Source of the DNA: Leguminivora glycinivorella
Taxonomy: Eukaryota > Arthropoda > Insecta > Lepidoptera > Tortricidae
NCBI RefSeq assembly: GCF_023078275.1
Contig: NC_062990.1
Coordinates: 1,133,501-1,197,500 of the forward strand
DNA length: 64,000 nucleotides
Reading direction: 5' to 3'
Shown: in pieces, positions 44,541 through 56,240 of the stretch
Numbering within the stretch: the first letter of the stretch is position 1
Layout of the letters: each line of letters opens with the position of its first letter
Program-made: the position numbers and the translations under genes
Notes under the pieces: model-generated
Told to the model about the DNA's origin: nothing
The model's database searches: none
What the model saw: only the letters and a program-made list of their open reading frames with translations

Positions 44541-46788
44541 AAGCAACGTACTCAATTGTAAGTCTTCTGGTGTTCGTGGGCGATGGTAATCGCTTACATC
44601 TGACTCATATGACTAAGAAATATACTATAATAGTTATACCTAATTAATCTAAATTAGTTTAGCAGTTTACGAGTCAAAAGGTTGAAGATAGTAAAGTACG
44701 TAACAAAAAATATAGGTACAATCATCCCAAAAAGATACCCTTGCTTAAGTTATTATACCTCCTACAAAAACCTAACCGCTTTTTAATAGTACGGAATCAA
44801 AGAATCGCAGTTTTTTTGCAAAAAGTTTTTGTTGCTTCATTATTGGCATTACACGTTGCCAAGGTCTCCTAAAAAACGAAAACAAACTACAGACTATAGA
44901 CAAAGGAATGACATTACACTTTTTTTTAAATGAATGACAGTAGACATTTTTTTAGTGTCGTGATTCGATGATTGAGTAGTTTTCAAGCAGGTTTACGGAT
45001 TTTCCTAAAATGTAGTTAACAAGAAAGGTTAAAGAATTAACACTACCTAGATCGCATATATTTATTTCAAGTTCCAGATGGGAAGTCGGGGGTGGGATGG
45101 GAAATCCAGAGCAAGTGAAGGATGATTTCTAAAATTAAGGGTAGCGAGTGTTTCTAAACTGGAATTTGGAGCTTTGCAAGGGTTTCGAGTTACGTTTGTT
45201 AAACACATATTGTTATCGATAGAAACGTCCATAGGCTGAAGTGGCTGCCTAGTGCCTACCATCAGGCGGGCTGCACGCTTGTTTTCCATCTTGCGCATCA
45301 AAATCATCACTCCTCATAAGTAACTCATATATACTAAAACGGTTTTTCACATAGACGTGAAGATCAATAAAAATTTACAACAACCTACCATCTAATAACA
45401 TAATTAAGTACTTTTTAGGGAGCAACGTAGGTTCAACCTTTCAAAGTTGACTAGTTCTCAATAGAACCTTTTATAATAAAGAACCTTTAGGTACCTCGGA
45501 AGTACGGAGGTCAGTAAAGAATGCAGACACGGTCCGGTGACAGTAGTTTTTACACTTTGACCACTTTGATGACGCTCTCATTGTTATGGTTGTTTGTTTA
45601 ATAGCTGGTGATCATCTTGGTCTATAAAGGTTACGTAAAACAGTATTCGTGTAACACTGAATCACATTTTCATACTACTAGTTGCTACTATAAATTGAAA
45701 TAAATATCATACACGAAAGAAAGAAAGGGGGCGGTGAAATTCTTAACCCGCCACCACATAGGTAGAAAATTTTAATCAAGCAAATGTACCTACTAATTTC
45801 TTTTAATACTTAAAATTACTTATTTATTTCAATCGACAAACAGTCAATAAATGTGGGCGGTTGTTTCGGCCTGTTTCGTTTACATATTTGAAACGGCGCC
45901 AAATTAATATGGAGTCAACAAACTGAAAATCATAGACGTTTTATTAAAACTAGCTAAATAAGGCTACTGCTAATGTATCGAAATTAAATGGTTAGTTCCG
46001 GCGCAGTGAACTTTCAAAACGCAAAAAATGTTTGGTTAAAAGAAATAGATGTATATAATGTACGAGTAGATTAGAGATTAATCATTCTTTAGTAATTGTG
46101 TTTAAACTCCAAATCTTAAACTAGGTACCTAGTAAGTTTAACTATCACAAACGAAGAAATCAAACAAATAATTAATAAGTATCCATACTAATATTATAAA
46201 TGGGAAAGTGTGTGTGTCTGTTTGTTTGTCCGTCTTTCACGGCAAAACGGAGCGACGAATTGACGTGATTTTTTAAGTGGAGATAGTTGAAAAGATGGAG
46301 AGTGACATAGGCTACTTGTCTCTTTCTGACGTGAGCGTAGCCACTACGAGTAACAGGCAATAGCTAGTAATTAAAAAAACTGTTTAAAATATCATGTAAG
46401 TTTTTTTTTCAAATCAAATGTCATTTTTCTAAATCTAGACACGCAGCAGCGTGTCAAGCCTAGTTTTATATTTCTCCAGGATTCAAACATCAGATTTTGG
46501 CCAATTAATTTAATATATTGTCAAACAAAAAACATTTCCACACATTTTCTAAATAGCCGAAATTCTTGAAGTCGTTTATAAGATACCAATTTCGTATTTA
46601 TTTCAATTGCGACTAAATAGTGAATGTAAAAGCAAGGTGGCCATATATCCGCCACCTAGACCCGTATTTCACGGCCGGGAAACGCGTGTTTCCTATCATA
46701 CGTATCACATAGTATGCTACATCTAGAAGGTTCCGTAGCATTGACCTTTTCAGACATGCATACACAACAGAGACGGGTAGAAATATAG
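44541..46788. other. No gene seen
   Basis: AT-rich. It includes a possible scrap of the GGGGGCAAAG repeat (45140-45210) and a short repeat (46185-46350, AATATTATAAATGGGAAAGT) resembling RTE-like tails. Confidence 0.35.
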
Positions 46789-47035
46789 ACTTATATTGAC
46801 CGGGATATAGACCGTGATTACCTTTTTGATTTTTGTCGAGCTCGAAATATCGACGTAGTTGCATGCATCATGATCCCGGAAAACTGACGAAGGCGGGTGG
46901 ATGTTAAAGTTGCATAGACAGCGCGCGATCTACCCTCCCGCGCGATTAATTTTAAATATCGGGAGCTCGACAAAAATCAAAAAGGTAATCACGGTCTATA
47001 TCCCGGTCAATATAAGTCTAATGAAAATAACCGGG
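46785..47035. mobile_element. Foldback repeat with GACCGTGATTACC ends
   Basis: TATTGACCGGGATATAGACC at the left mirrors GGTCTATATCCCGGTCAATA at the right; the arms continue through GATTTTTGTCGAGCTC. Related ends occur at 59296-59545. Confidence 0.75.
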
Positions 47036-47157
47036 TAGAAATATAGTCTTCAGCGAAATTTTGAAGTCGGTTAAAATATCTATATTACCTATAAGTTACC
47101 TACATGTATTGAGTGTATTGCGAGTTTCATAAATTTATACCATACTTAATGAATAGG

Positions 47158-47370
47158 GATTGTCATTTGATATTTGCCAGTCGCTTTTTGGTGAAGGAAA
47201 ACATCGTGAGGAAACCGGACTAATTCCAATAAGGCCTATATAGTTTACCCTTCGGGTTGGAAGGTCAGATAGCTAGATAAAACTAGCGCCAACGCCAAAT
47301 CTTGGGATTAGTTGTCAAAGTGGACCCCAGGCTCCCATGAGTCGTGGCAAATGCAAGGAGGATGATGATG
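47158..47370 (+). repeat. tRNA-derived SINE, family 2, 5'-truncated
   Basis: Begins TGTCATTTGATATTTGCCAG and ends CAAGGAGGATGATGATGATG. Confidence 0.75.
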
Positions 47371-47564
47371 ATGACTTAATGAATAGGGAAAGAAAATATA
47401 TTGTGTGTGTACGTTTTTATTGCTTTTTAATTAGCACACTTTCCAAGTTTTATTGCTTACTTATCAACGAACTGATGCTTGTGTAATCATAATAAGAAAC
47501 AACAAGTGAAATGATTACCACTACCAAGGATTATTTATATAGAATTTACAATCTTTATACTAAG

Positions 47565-48170
47565 ACTTTACGTAAAAATATTTGGGGAAAATATGATTTT
47601 GGCCACTTCCAGGTTGCGAAACAGCGCCATCTAGTTTTAAGTCTAAAAAGCCCATAACATATCAGAGGTAAGCTTTTTTGTATGGGCTTTGTCTGCCCCG
47701 TATTATATCGTTCTTGCCACTACTGATTATTTTTATTCGAAATATTTTACGTATGACCCTTTTCAATAAAAATTAAATTATGCCAGAATATTCCACAAGT
47801 ATTGTTGAGCATTTTTTTTTTTTTTTTGCCCATAATTTTTTTTTTATTGTTTTAGGGAATTTTAGGTCAATTATACTCAGAATCACGAGTACTTTCAATC
47901 TCACTGGGAGACAAAAAGTGTCCCAGAATTTCCATACATTTTTTTTACTTTCCTCTTTTGTTACCCCATACAACATGTACGGAAAATGGTAACAAAATAA
48001 GAAAAAATCGTATGGGACAATTTTTTTTACTACTAGGATTGAAAAGGCTGAATTCTGAGTAGAAATAGCATATTTTTTTTCAAAAATATCACACTTCATA
48101 AAAGTGGCAAAAAAAAGAAATGCTCTGTTAAGTAAGTAATTTTTAACTGAGTGGAGACCAATTCGAATTT
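47565..48170 (+). repeat. Dispersed repeats
   Basis: 47565-47660 belongs to the AGCGCCATCTAG family. 47800-48170 (CAGAATTTCCATACATTTTT, CATACAACATGTACGGAAAA) recurs inverted at 54240-54570. Frames here are repeat-derived. Confidence 0.6.
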
Positions 48171-48783
48171 TCATTTTGATATCAAAATAATGTCATTTTA
48201 GGAACTCAATCGTCGCACGTGCATTTTCCTGATTCATATGATGACAAGCAAATGCGTTCATTTTGTTCGAATTAGCCTTTAGGGTTCTATTATTCAAATA
48301 TGTGTCGAATACACAGAACCCTAAAAACCGATTTAAATTAAACCAGAGATAGGAAACATCGTAACCTCGAGTTACATCACAGCATGAATAAACATTCACG
48401 AAAATAACCGAAATTGCATAAAATGTACAGTCAGCAGCGATATTAGCGGATGTGACGAATGGTAGGTACTTTTGCGCGTAATGTTGCCCGATTCGAACAC
48501 ATACAGCGTTACTTATGATAAGAATCGAATTGAAAGCGTCAAAAATAACATTTTTCTCAAAAATAAACGTGAGATGTAATATCGCAGACGTTTCTGGGCC
48601 ATTTTTTTTCAAAGTTGTCCACCCCACTTTTTTTTGGATTTGGAAATTTTTATGTTTTTTCCACTCAGAATCGCGAGCTCTTTTAATCCTAATAAGAGAA
48701 AAAAAGTGTCCCAAGGTTTTTTTCCCATTCCGTTATCATTTTTTCATACATTTTGTATGGCGGTAACGGAATGGAAGGTTCGA
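48171..48783. other. Repeat-rich sequence; no gene accepted
   Basis: A 173-codon minus frame (48193-48714) crosses repeat sequence (GTTGTCCACCCCACTTTTTT, also near 50775) and has no domain; not taken as a gene. Confidence 0.4.
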
Positions 48784-48943
48784 AAAACCGGCCAAGAGCG
48801 TGTCGGGCCACGCTCAGTGTAGGGTTCCGTAGTTTTCCGTATTTTTCTCAAAAACTACTGAACCTATCAAGTTCAAAACAATTTTCCTAGAAAGTCCTTA
48901 TAAAGTTCTACTTTTGTGATTTTTTTCATATTTTTTAAACATA

Positions 48944-50237
48944 CGAGGGGTGATCCAAAAGTAATGATAACTGAATACTTTTTGCATCGGATTAAAATAA
49001 ATAGGTATGCCGTTACTGTCCACAAAGACTCCTTAGTAAATAAAAAAAAATAAAAATAAAAAATATGTATCTGTCAGAGAGTTGCATTTGTTTTTTCACG
49101 AGCAGTCGGAACAATATCGCAAAAATGGAGAAAACTGAGGTGAGAGCGGTTATTAAATACTTCTGTTTGAAAAAAATGTGTACTAAAGATATATACGCTG
49201 AATTAGTGGGAACACTGGGGGAGTCCGCTCCGCCGTATTCTACAGTGGCACGCTGGTCAAAGGAGTTTAACTTGGGAAGAACATCCACTCAAGATGAACA
49301 CCGCGAAGGCCGTCCATCTGTCGCCCTTTCTGGAGAAAACGTAAAAAAAATTAATGATCTCGTTTTAACAGATAGAAGGATGACTATCAGGCATCTAGTT
49401 GAGCTCACAGGCATCTCGTATGGCAGCATTCAAAGAATCTTAACTGATGAATTACATATGAAAAAAGTCTCCGCTCGTTGGGTGCCTAGAATGTTAACGG
49501 CTGAACAAAAGAAAATACGTTGTGAGATTTCGAAGTCTAATCTTGAAAAATTTCAAACTGATCCCGAAACATTTTTGCGTCGGTTTGTAACCATGGACGA
49601 GTCTTGGATCCATCATTTCGATCCTGAGACCAAACAGCAATCCATGACCTGGAAGCGAGCGTCGTCCCCTACACCGAAGAAATTCAAGGTAGCAAGCTCC
49701 GCTGGTAAGGTCATGGCTTCAGTGTTTTGGGATGCTGAGGGAGTCATAATGATCGAATACCTGGAAAAGGGAACCACTATTACGGGCTCCTACTACGCTG
49801 ACCAAATACGCAGATTGAGAGAGGCAATCAAAGAAAAGCGGCGGGGTAAACTTCGAGCTGGCATCCTGTTTCACCAGGACAACGCACCGCCCCACAAGGC
49901 CGGTGTTGCGATGGCTGCCATCCGTGATTCAGGGTTCGAATTGCTGGAACACCCCCATATTCGCCAGACCTAGCCCCCAGCGACTTTTATCTCTTTCCAC
50001 GGCTGAAGGAAGATCTTAGAGGCAACAAATTTTTGAATGATGGCGAGGTAATGGCCGCTGTGGAGGCATTTTTGGAGGGTCAAGAAAAAGATTTTTTTTT
50101 AAAGGAATTCGTAGTCTGGAGAAACGATGGTCCAAGTGTGTAGACTTGGAAGGAGATTACGTAGAAAAATAAATTATTTTATTAAACATTTTATGTGTCT
50201 TTCATACTGATTATCATTACTTTTGGATCACCCCTCG
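48944..50237 (+). mobile_element. mariner transposon, 1294 bp, TA target duplication
   Basis: Terminal inverted repeats CGAGGGGTGATCCAAAAGTA and TACTTTTGGATCACCCCTCG, flanked by TA on both sides (48942-48943, 50238-50239). The empty site is visible in the related repeat at 62791-63347 (AAACATATGGTTC). The length is normal for mariner. Confidence 0.95.
49125..50172 (+). pseudogene. mariner transposase, two frameshifts
   Basis: DD34D transposase. The ATG at 49125 (MEKTEVRAVIKYF) gives the proper N terminus; the ATG at 49065 is 60 nt upstream and unlikely. Visible are a helix-turn-helix DNA-binding region (about residues 1-110), the linker motif RWVPRMLTAEQ, the first catalytic Asp in MDESWIHHFDPE and the second in FHQDNAPPH. 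The third, in PDLAPSDFYLF, is reached only after a one-base loss in the run of C at about 49952-49956, which otherwise gives a stop at 49973. A second one-base loss in the T run at 50092-50100 breaks the C terminus. The three Asp are conserved, so the damage is recent, but this copy cannot make a full enzyme. Confidence 0.9.
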
Positions 50238-50674
50238 TATGGTTCAAAAGTTAGAGGGGGGGGGACGCACTTTTTTTTCCTTTAGGAGCGATTATTTCAG
50301 AAAATATTAATATTATCAAAAAACGATCTTAGTAAACCCTTATTCATTTTTAAATACCTATTCAACAATATATCACACGTTGGGGTTGGAATGAAAAAAA
50401 TTATCAGCCCCCACTTTACATGTAGAGGGGGTACCCTACTAAAACATTTTTTTCCATTTTTTATTTTTGCACTTTGTTGGCGTGATTGATATACATATTG
50501 GTACCAAATTTCAGCTTTCTAGTGCTAACGGTTACTGAGATTATCCGCGGACGGACGGACGGACGGACGGACGGACGGACGGACGGACGGACGGACGGAC
50601 GGACGGACGGACGGACGGACAGACAGACATGGCGAAACTATAAGGGTTCCTAGTTGACTACGGAACCCTAAAAA

Positions 50675-51352
50675 TGCATGGAAATCTTGGGACATTTTTT
50701 TTCTCCTATCAGGATCGAAAGAGCTCTCGATTCTGAGAATGAGTCGCGTAAAAAATACCCATGTTACAAAAAAAGTGGGGTGGACAACTTTGAAAAAATT
50801 ACCCTTCTGCATGATAAAAAACAAAAATTGAAACGTGAGTTATTAAAATTCGCATTAAAAAGTGTTAAAATTGGAATAAAGCTGGACTCCCGGGATTGCG
50901 CAAAAATATAAATTTAGTGGTTCTATGACCTCTTGAACCACTTGGGAACATTTTCCGGTGAGGGTGGTGAAAAGCTATTAGAACATATTAAAAAATATCT
51001 CTTTAAACATTTTGTTGAAAAATTTTCAGAAATTTTATAACCGTTTCGGAAAGTTTGACTCCTATACGAAAATTATGACACAATTTTACAAGTTTTTTTA
51101 AACATTCTGGCGTTGGGCATAATACTCATAATATATGTATCGATGCTAACTGTACACAGTCCAAATGAGTATGATTTGGACCACTCTTGGTTTTGTGGCG
51201 GTTCGTGCGTGAACAATATACTTACTTTTGTTTATGGTCGGAGAGGTTGATAAATGTTATTTATACTTTCTTCAGTTTCTTCTAAAGTTCGGCCACTTAT
51301 GACAGAGTAGATATATTGTCGTAATCATAAATGTCTTTCATCTATTTAACTA
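50675..51352. other. No gene seen
   Basis: 50680-50800 is repeat sequence shared with 48590-48770 (inverted); the rest is AT-rich. Confidence 0.4.
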
Positions 51353-51356
51353 TTAA

Positions 51357-51891
51357 GGTGGAAACCCATTACACCATATCATGCTATGACCGTGCTATGA
51401 ACGTGTCAGACAAAAAAATATTCTTTGTATTACAAAGTATGAGGCTATGCATACTAGCCCGTTCCATCACCGATCATACCCGTAGCGTGCCATGCACGGA
51501 CCGTCAAATATTGTCGGCGAGGATATTTTGCCGGTGTCGAAACGCTCCGTGAATGGCACGCAACGGTGATAGAGCGGTGCGTGCAGGCGGTCAAACGGGG
51601 TATAACCGCGTATGGTAACAGTTTAAAGCACGTTATACACGCGTTGTCTTACTTCTTTCAGTCACTATACTCGCCTATGCGACGGGGATGATACGCGGAC
51701 ACTACGGTCACTATACTCGTCTATGCTACGGGGATGATACGCGGACACTACGGTCACTTAACTCGTTATGCCCGGATATGAAATGATGTGGACACGTTGT
51801 AGTGGGCATAGCCATCCGTGTCGCGTTACATTCCGTGCCTGACACGTTCATAGCACGGTCATAGCATGATATGGTGTAATGGGTTTCCACC
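51357..51891. mobile_element. TTAA-flanked inverted-repeat element
   Basis: TTAA at 51353-51356 and 51892-51895. The termini of about 53 bp are near-perfect inverted copies (GGTGGAAACCCATTACACCA / TGGTGTAATGGGTTTCCACC). TTAA targets are typical of piggyBac-type transposons, though the terminal GGTGG is not the usual CCY start. Non-coding; the centre carries tandem repeats (51660-51770). Confidence 0.8.
51660..51775 (+). repeat. ~46-bp tandem repeat inside the TTAA element
   Basis: GTCACTATACTCG, GGGGATGATACGCGGACACT and ACGGTCACTATACTCG recur at 46-bp spacing, two and a half times. Confidence 0.75.
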
Positions 51892-51929
51892 TTAAAGGCG
51901 CGTTTAAAATCTAAAATAATTTTTTTTTA

Positions 51930-52190
51930 TCCCCCGACGAAAAAACGACGGGGTGTTATAAGTTTGACGTATCTGTCTGTGTGTGTGTCTGTTTGTCTGT
52001 CTGTCTGTCTGTGTGTGTGTCTGTCTGTGGCATCGTAGCTCCCGATCGGATGAACCGATTTGGATTTAGTTTTTTTTTGTCTGAAAGCTGAGTCTGAAAG
52101 GGAGTGTTCTTAGCCATGTTTCATGAAAATCGGTCTACTCTGTCGCAGTCGGGGGTTTTTTCAAAATTTTAATTTTGTGGTTAGGTTAGG
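51930..52190 (+). repeat. CCCCCGACG repeat, copy 2
   Basis: Like 4640-4880, with a GTCT/GTGT tract and GGTTAGGTTAGGTTAG at the end. Confidence 0.75.
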
Positions 52191-52585
52191 TTAGTTATCT
52201 CTTTCTAACGCGAGCGAAGCCACGGGCAAAATCTAGTTTAATATAAATGTAAGTATTTACGCGAAGTCCCGTTTAGTTCTAAAATTATAAGCCATTATTG
52301 ATTTTCATTAGGTTTCATTAGGTTTTCATTAGGTTAGGTTTTAGGTTTGTTACGAAGAAAGCTGCCAATTTATACAAACAGACATTCTGTTGAATTTCTC
52401 TGTTATAGTGTAGTGTTATATAATTATCATACATCGGGGTTTTGGGAGCGGGAATGATTTAGTACACTAGCCCAAAAAGGGTGAAAACGATGAACAACAG
52501 ACATTACTATAATATTTCTAGGTACATTTGGAGCCAGATACATAGTTTAATCTATATTTCAGTAATTCAAGTACTATAAACAGGG

Positions 52586-52702
52586 GGCCGATTTTTGAGT
52601 CTCACTGTCACTAAAATACCGGTTGAAAACGGTGAATTGCCTATTATTTTCAGTGACAATTTTCTGAATTCGAACGCCGTGAGACTCAAAAATCGGCCCC
52701 CA
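52586..52702. mobile_element. Short foldback MITE, GGGGGCCGATTTTTGAGTCTC ends
   Basis: GGGCCGATTTTTGAGTCTCA mirrors TGAGACTCAAAAATCGGCCC; it shares ends with the CGATTTTTGAAT family but has a different centre. Confidence 0.75.
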
Positions 52703-52796
52703 GAGTTATAAATACACGAATTCATTCCCGCTCCCAAAACCCCGATGTATGATAATTATACACATACAGTGATGTGATGTGATAATGACTACCTTT

Positions 52797-53240
52797 TTAG
52801 GGTTCCGTACCTCAAAAGGAAAAAACGGAACCCTTATAGGATCACTTTGTTGTCCGTCTGTCCGTCCGTCCGTCTGTCAAGACCCTTTTTCTCAGGAACG
52901 CGTGGAGGTATGAAGCTGAAATTTATATCAATTACTCAGGTCTACTGTCCCTTGAAGCTGTGAAAAAATCAAACTTCTAAGCCAACGCAATCAAAAGATA
53001 CAGCCGTTTATGCCGCAAATTTTCGACACTTGCAAGGGAATCAAAACCTACAGGGTGCTTCCCGTGAACTCAGAATCTTGAAATTTGGTACGAAGCAACG
53101 TCTTATAGCATAGATAAAGGAAAAATTACGAAAACCATAAATTTTTAGTTACATCACATAATATATTTTTTTTAAATAATTTTAATGTTTGTACGGAACC
53201 CTCGGTGCGCGAGTCCGACTCGCACTTGGCCGGTTTTTTT
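52797..53240 (+). repeat. Lepidopteran repeat ending CGCACTTGGCCGG
   Basis: Starts AGGGTTCCGTACCTCAAAAG, has a GTCC/GTCT tract, and ends GGAACCCTCGGTGCGCGAGT then CTCGCACTTGGCCGG and a T run. Confidence 0.7.
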
Positions 53241-54086
53241 TGATACATCGACACAATTGGCAACATCATGACATGAGGATGCGATACTCTCAAATGGCTT
53301 CTCATATCATTTTAAACTCGAATTAAAAGCGAAACTTAGCCATTTACAGATTCACTCTGAATTTTATCATACCACATTGAAAATTAGAACTTAAACCTAG
53401 AACTTCAAAACATTAACATTAACAGACTTCAAAACATTACTGACTCTATTTATATTTGTTAAAATTAGACCTAATAAAATTTACATTAAAGTAATTAATT
53501 TAGCCATTTTTACTCTCATTTGCTCTTTTATTTTTAACTTTAACATTACTAGTTCAAAGTCGCATTTTAGTTATAAAACGATTAACTGAACAGTTTGATG
53601 TTTTGGATTAATCTGAGTTTTTACATCTCTGCGGTGTATGCGTAAGAAGGTTCTTACATTTTCTAATACATTAATTTAATTCGTCATTATAGAAAACTAA
53701 ATTTAAATGTTCATTGAAGCGTCTGGTTGAGGTAACTGGTGACCGAACTGCTGGCGACTTCCTCGCACAACGTATCAGCATTGCGATACAGCGAGGAAAT
53801 GTCGCCAGTATCCTTGGTACAAGGCCTCAAGGGCCTATTTTAGACATTAGCTAGCTTTTAAGTTTAGTCTTAGTTTCTTAAGTATATAATTATTTTTCGA
53901 TTTTCATTGTTCATAAACATTATAGTAGGTAGGTACCAAGGTATAATGTTATTTTGATTTCCTTATCTGCTTTTATTCTAATGATATTATGTACAATTGT
54001 ACATTACTGAGGTTGTGATATAAAGTGAATTAGTATTGTATTGTATTGATATTACAATAAACAATTTTAGCGACATATATAATAAG
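53241..54086. other. No gene seen
   Basis: AT-rich. Near 53720-53850 a LINE-tail-like segment (AGCGAGGAAATGTCGCCAG) precedes a TTTTAAGTTTAGTCTTAG stretch; too short to assign. Confidence 0.3.
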
Positions 54087-54216
54087 GCCGTTTTCACATT
54101 ATCCGATCCGATATCGGATGTCAGAAGAAATTCAATGGAAAAAATCCAAGATGGCGCCTGTAATGTATGGGATATCGGTCCGACATCCGATATCGGATCG
54201 GATAATGTAAAGACGC
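54087..54216. mobile_element. Foldback MITE, ATATCGGAT family, copy 4
   Basis: CGTTTTCACATTATCCGATC ... GATCGGATAATGTAAAGACG. Confidence 0.8.
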
Positions 54217-54239
54217 ACTAACACGTAGGTACAGATGTA

Positions 54240-54570
54240 GTGCAAAAAGAGCATCTCTTTTTTTTTTGCCACTTTTATGAAGTGTGATATTTTTGAAAAA
54301 AAAAATGCTATTTCTACTCAGAATTACTAGCTTTTTCAATCCTAGTAGTTAAAAAAATTGTCCCATACGATTTTTTCTTATTTGTTACCATTTTCCGTAC
54401 ATGTTGTATGGGGTAACAAAATAGGAAAGTAACAAAAATGTATGGAAATTCTGGGACACTTTTCGTCTCCCAGTGAGATTGAAAGTAGGTACTCGTGATT
54501 CTGAGTAAGAACAATTGACCTAAAATTCCCTAAAACAATCAAAAATTTTTTATTGGAAAAAAAAATGCTC
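54240..54570 (-). repeat. Dispersed repeat, inverted copy of 47800-48170
   Basis: Shares CATTTTCCGTACATGTTGTA and TGTATGGAAATTCTGGGACA. Frames in it are repeat-derived. Confidence 0.65.
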
Positions 54571-54734
54571 ACAAGATTTTCCTTCCTAATTTTCCGGAAA
54601 CGTTCGTATTTGTCATGCTAGTTCAGAGTGTTCAGACGTGGTTCAGACAGACAGACAGTGTCAGAAAGTCTTATACTGGGACTGACTGAAATAGCATAAC
54701 AGGTTGGTATGTTGCCGTAAGAATACAAAGGAAT

Positions 54735-55170
54735 AGTTATTTGTTATACAAGGGGGCAAAGTTGTATTTTAACGCCGAGTGTGGAATTGAAAAACGAGCA
54801 AGTGAAAGGATTCTATAGTTGAACCACGAGCGAAGCGAGTGGTTCGAAAATAGAATCCTGAACTTGCGAGTTTTTTAACACACGAGAAGTAAAATACATT
54901 TGCACCCGAGTGTAACACAAAACTTTTCCCCTCACTATAGCGAGGAAACTACAACGCAAGAAATGCGTTTATCACTACTTCCAGTAGTTCCACAGGTGGT
55001 AAATCATCTTTATTACTAGATTCACCTACTTTTATCAATTTTAAAGCAGTTAATTTGACTTTATTCAAAGTCAAATTACTTTACCCACTAGTGGATAAAA
55101 TGCGTTTTTACCCGCTGGTATTAAAGGACAAAACACGTGTTTCCGAGCTAGTGAGGGGAAAAAGCTTTTC
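54735..55170. repeat. Dispersed repeat (GGGGGCAAAGTTGT family), copy 2
   Basis: ACAAGGGGGCAAAGTTGTAT, CGAGCGAAGCGAGTGGTTCG and GAGCTAGTGAGGGGAAAAAG. Confidence 0.6.
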
Positions 55171-55507
55171 GCACTACATCTGTACACCTTATAATATAGG
55201 TACCTACCTGACGCACTGTCGAAAACTGGTACTTTTACCTCAGACATTTATCTTACATTTCCTACCTCCATTTTTATTAAGACATTTGACCCCTATGCCC
55301 CAAAATTATTGTTCATGAAAGACAGACGCCGTCCTAGCCGAAATTACAATCCTTGACGCTAAACGCCGATCGAAACGCAGTGTGGCTCTATCTAGTGATG
55401 TGCAAGTTGCGGAAACTTTCCAAAAAAATCTTAAATTCAATGTTAATAATCCATATGTTTTTTTAAATATAAACATATAGATTTTTCCTTTTTTATTGTG
55501 GAACGTA

Positions 55508-55790
55508 CCACTTTATAAATCGCAAATTATAAATGCAGACATCAATCGCAATGAAAAAATCAACAGTGATCGACTCTGGCCAACGTGGGACTCGAACCCA
55601 CATCCTTGGATTGCCGGTCCAATGCGTTACCAATTCGCAGTCATGGACGGATGGTCGGCTGGCGCAATTGGTAACGCATTGGACCGGCAATCCAAGGATG
55701 TGGGTTCGAGTCCCACGTTGGCCAGAGTCGATCACTGTTGATTTTTTCATTGCGATTGATGTCTACATTTATAATTTGCGAAATCTTAAA
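55508..55790. repeat. Palindrome with two head-to-head tRNA-like units
   Basis: Arms of roughly 120 bp (55508-55629 and 55662-55785) are nearly perfect inverted copies separated by about 30 bp. Each includes GTGGGTTCGAGTCCCAC (on its own strand) and the flanking GATCGACTCTGGCCAA segment. Confidence 0.8.
55653..55724 (+). tRNA. tRNA-like unit with complete cloverleaf (pseudo-tRNA?)
   Basis: Acceptor GGTCGGC/GTTGGCC (all seven positions pair, three as G-U), D arm GCG/CGC, anticodon stem TTGGA/TCCAA, loop CCGGCAA, T arm GTGGG-TTCGAGT-CCCAC. A and B boxes match consensus and a T6 run follows at 55742-55747. Position 33 is C instead of U, and the implied GGC anticodon is not normally used in eukaryotes. 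This is therefore more likely a tRNA-derived repeat than a working gene. Confidence 0.4.
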
Positions 55791-56014
55791 TTTCTTGAAA
55801 AATTTATGAAACTTTCACGAATAATAAAGGTAATTTAAATTCATGAAATTTACAGTTTCCATCCATAGAATTGTCCATACAAAGTATGGAAGGTTTCCGA
55901 AGTTTTCCTATGTGAAAATTTCAGAATTTTGGAAACTTTCCGTCGGCACATCAGTAGCTCTATCGCAATAATATGGAAGAGCGGTAGGGAGAGCTAGGGA
56001 AGATTGTCACTTCA

Positions 56015-56240
56015 ACTAGGCTGGTAGAGTCATGAGATGGTGACTGGGTTCAAATCCCGGTAAGGGCATTTATTTGTGTGATGAGCACAGATATTTGTTC
56101 CTCAGCCATGGATGTTTTCTATGTATAAGTATTTATATATTAAATATATCGTTGTCTGAGTACCCACAACACAAGCCTTCTTGAGCTTACCGTGGGCCTC
56201 AGTCAATCTGTGTAAGAATGTCCTATAATATTTATTTATT
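56015..56240 (+). repeat. tRNA-derived SINE, family 1, copy 4
   Basis: GGGTTCAAATCCCGGTAAGG, GATGAGCACAGATATTTGTT and a TATT-rich tail; the head is partly degraded. Confidence 0.7.

Larger units (their letters stand above)
48784..50674 (+). repeat. Lepidopteran repeat (AAAACCGGCCAAGAGCG family) interrupted by mariner
   Basis: 48784-48943 and 50238-50674 together match 62791-63347. It ends with a GGAC microsatellite (50549-50620) and GACTACGGAACCCTAAAAA. Confidence 0.8.

Noticed and set aside
48193..48714. 173-codon minus-strand frame
   Set aside because: It overlaps dispersed repeat sequence found elsewhere in the window and shows no domain.
52150..52350. TTAGG-like motifs resembling insect telomere repeats
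   Set aside because: Only two or three units (GGTTAGGTTAGGTTAG), part of a dispersed repeat that also occurs near 4870; not a telomeric array.
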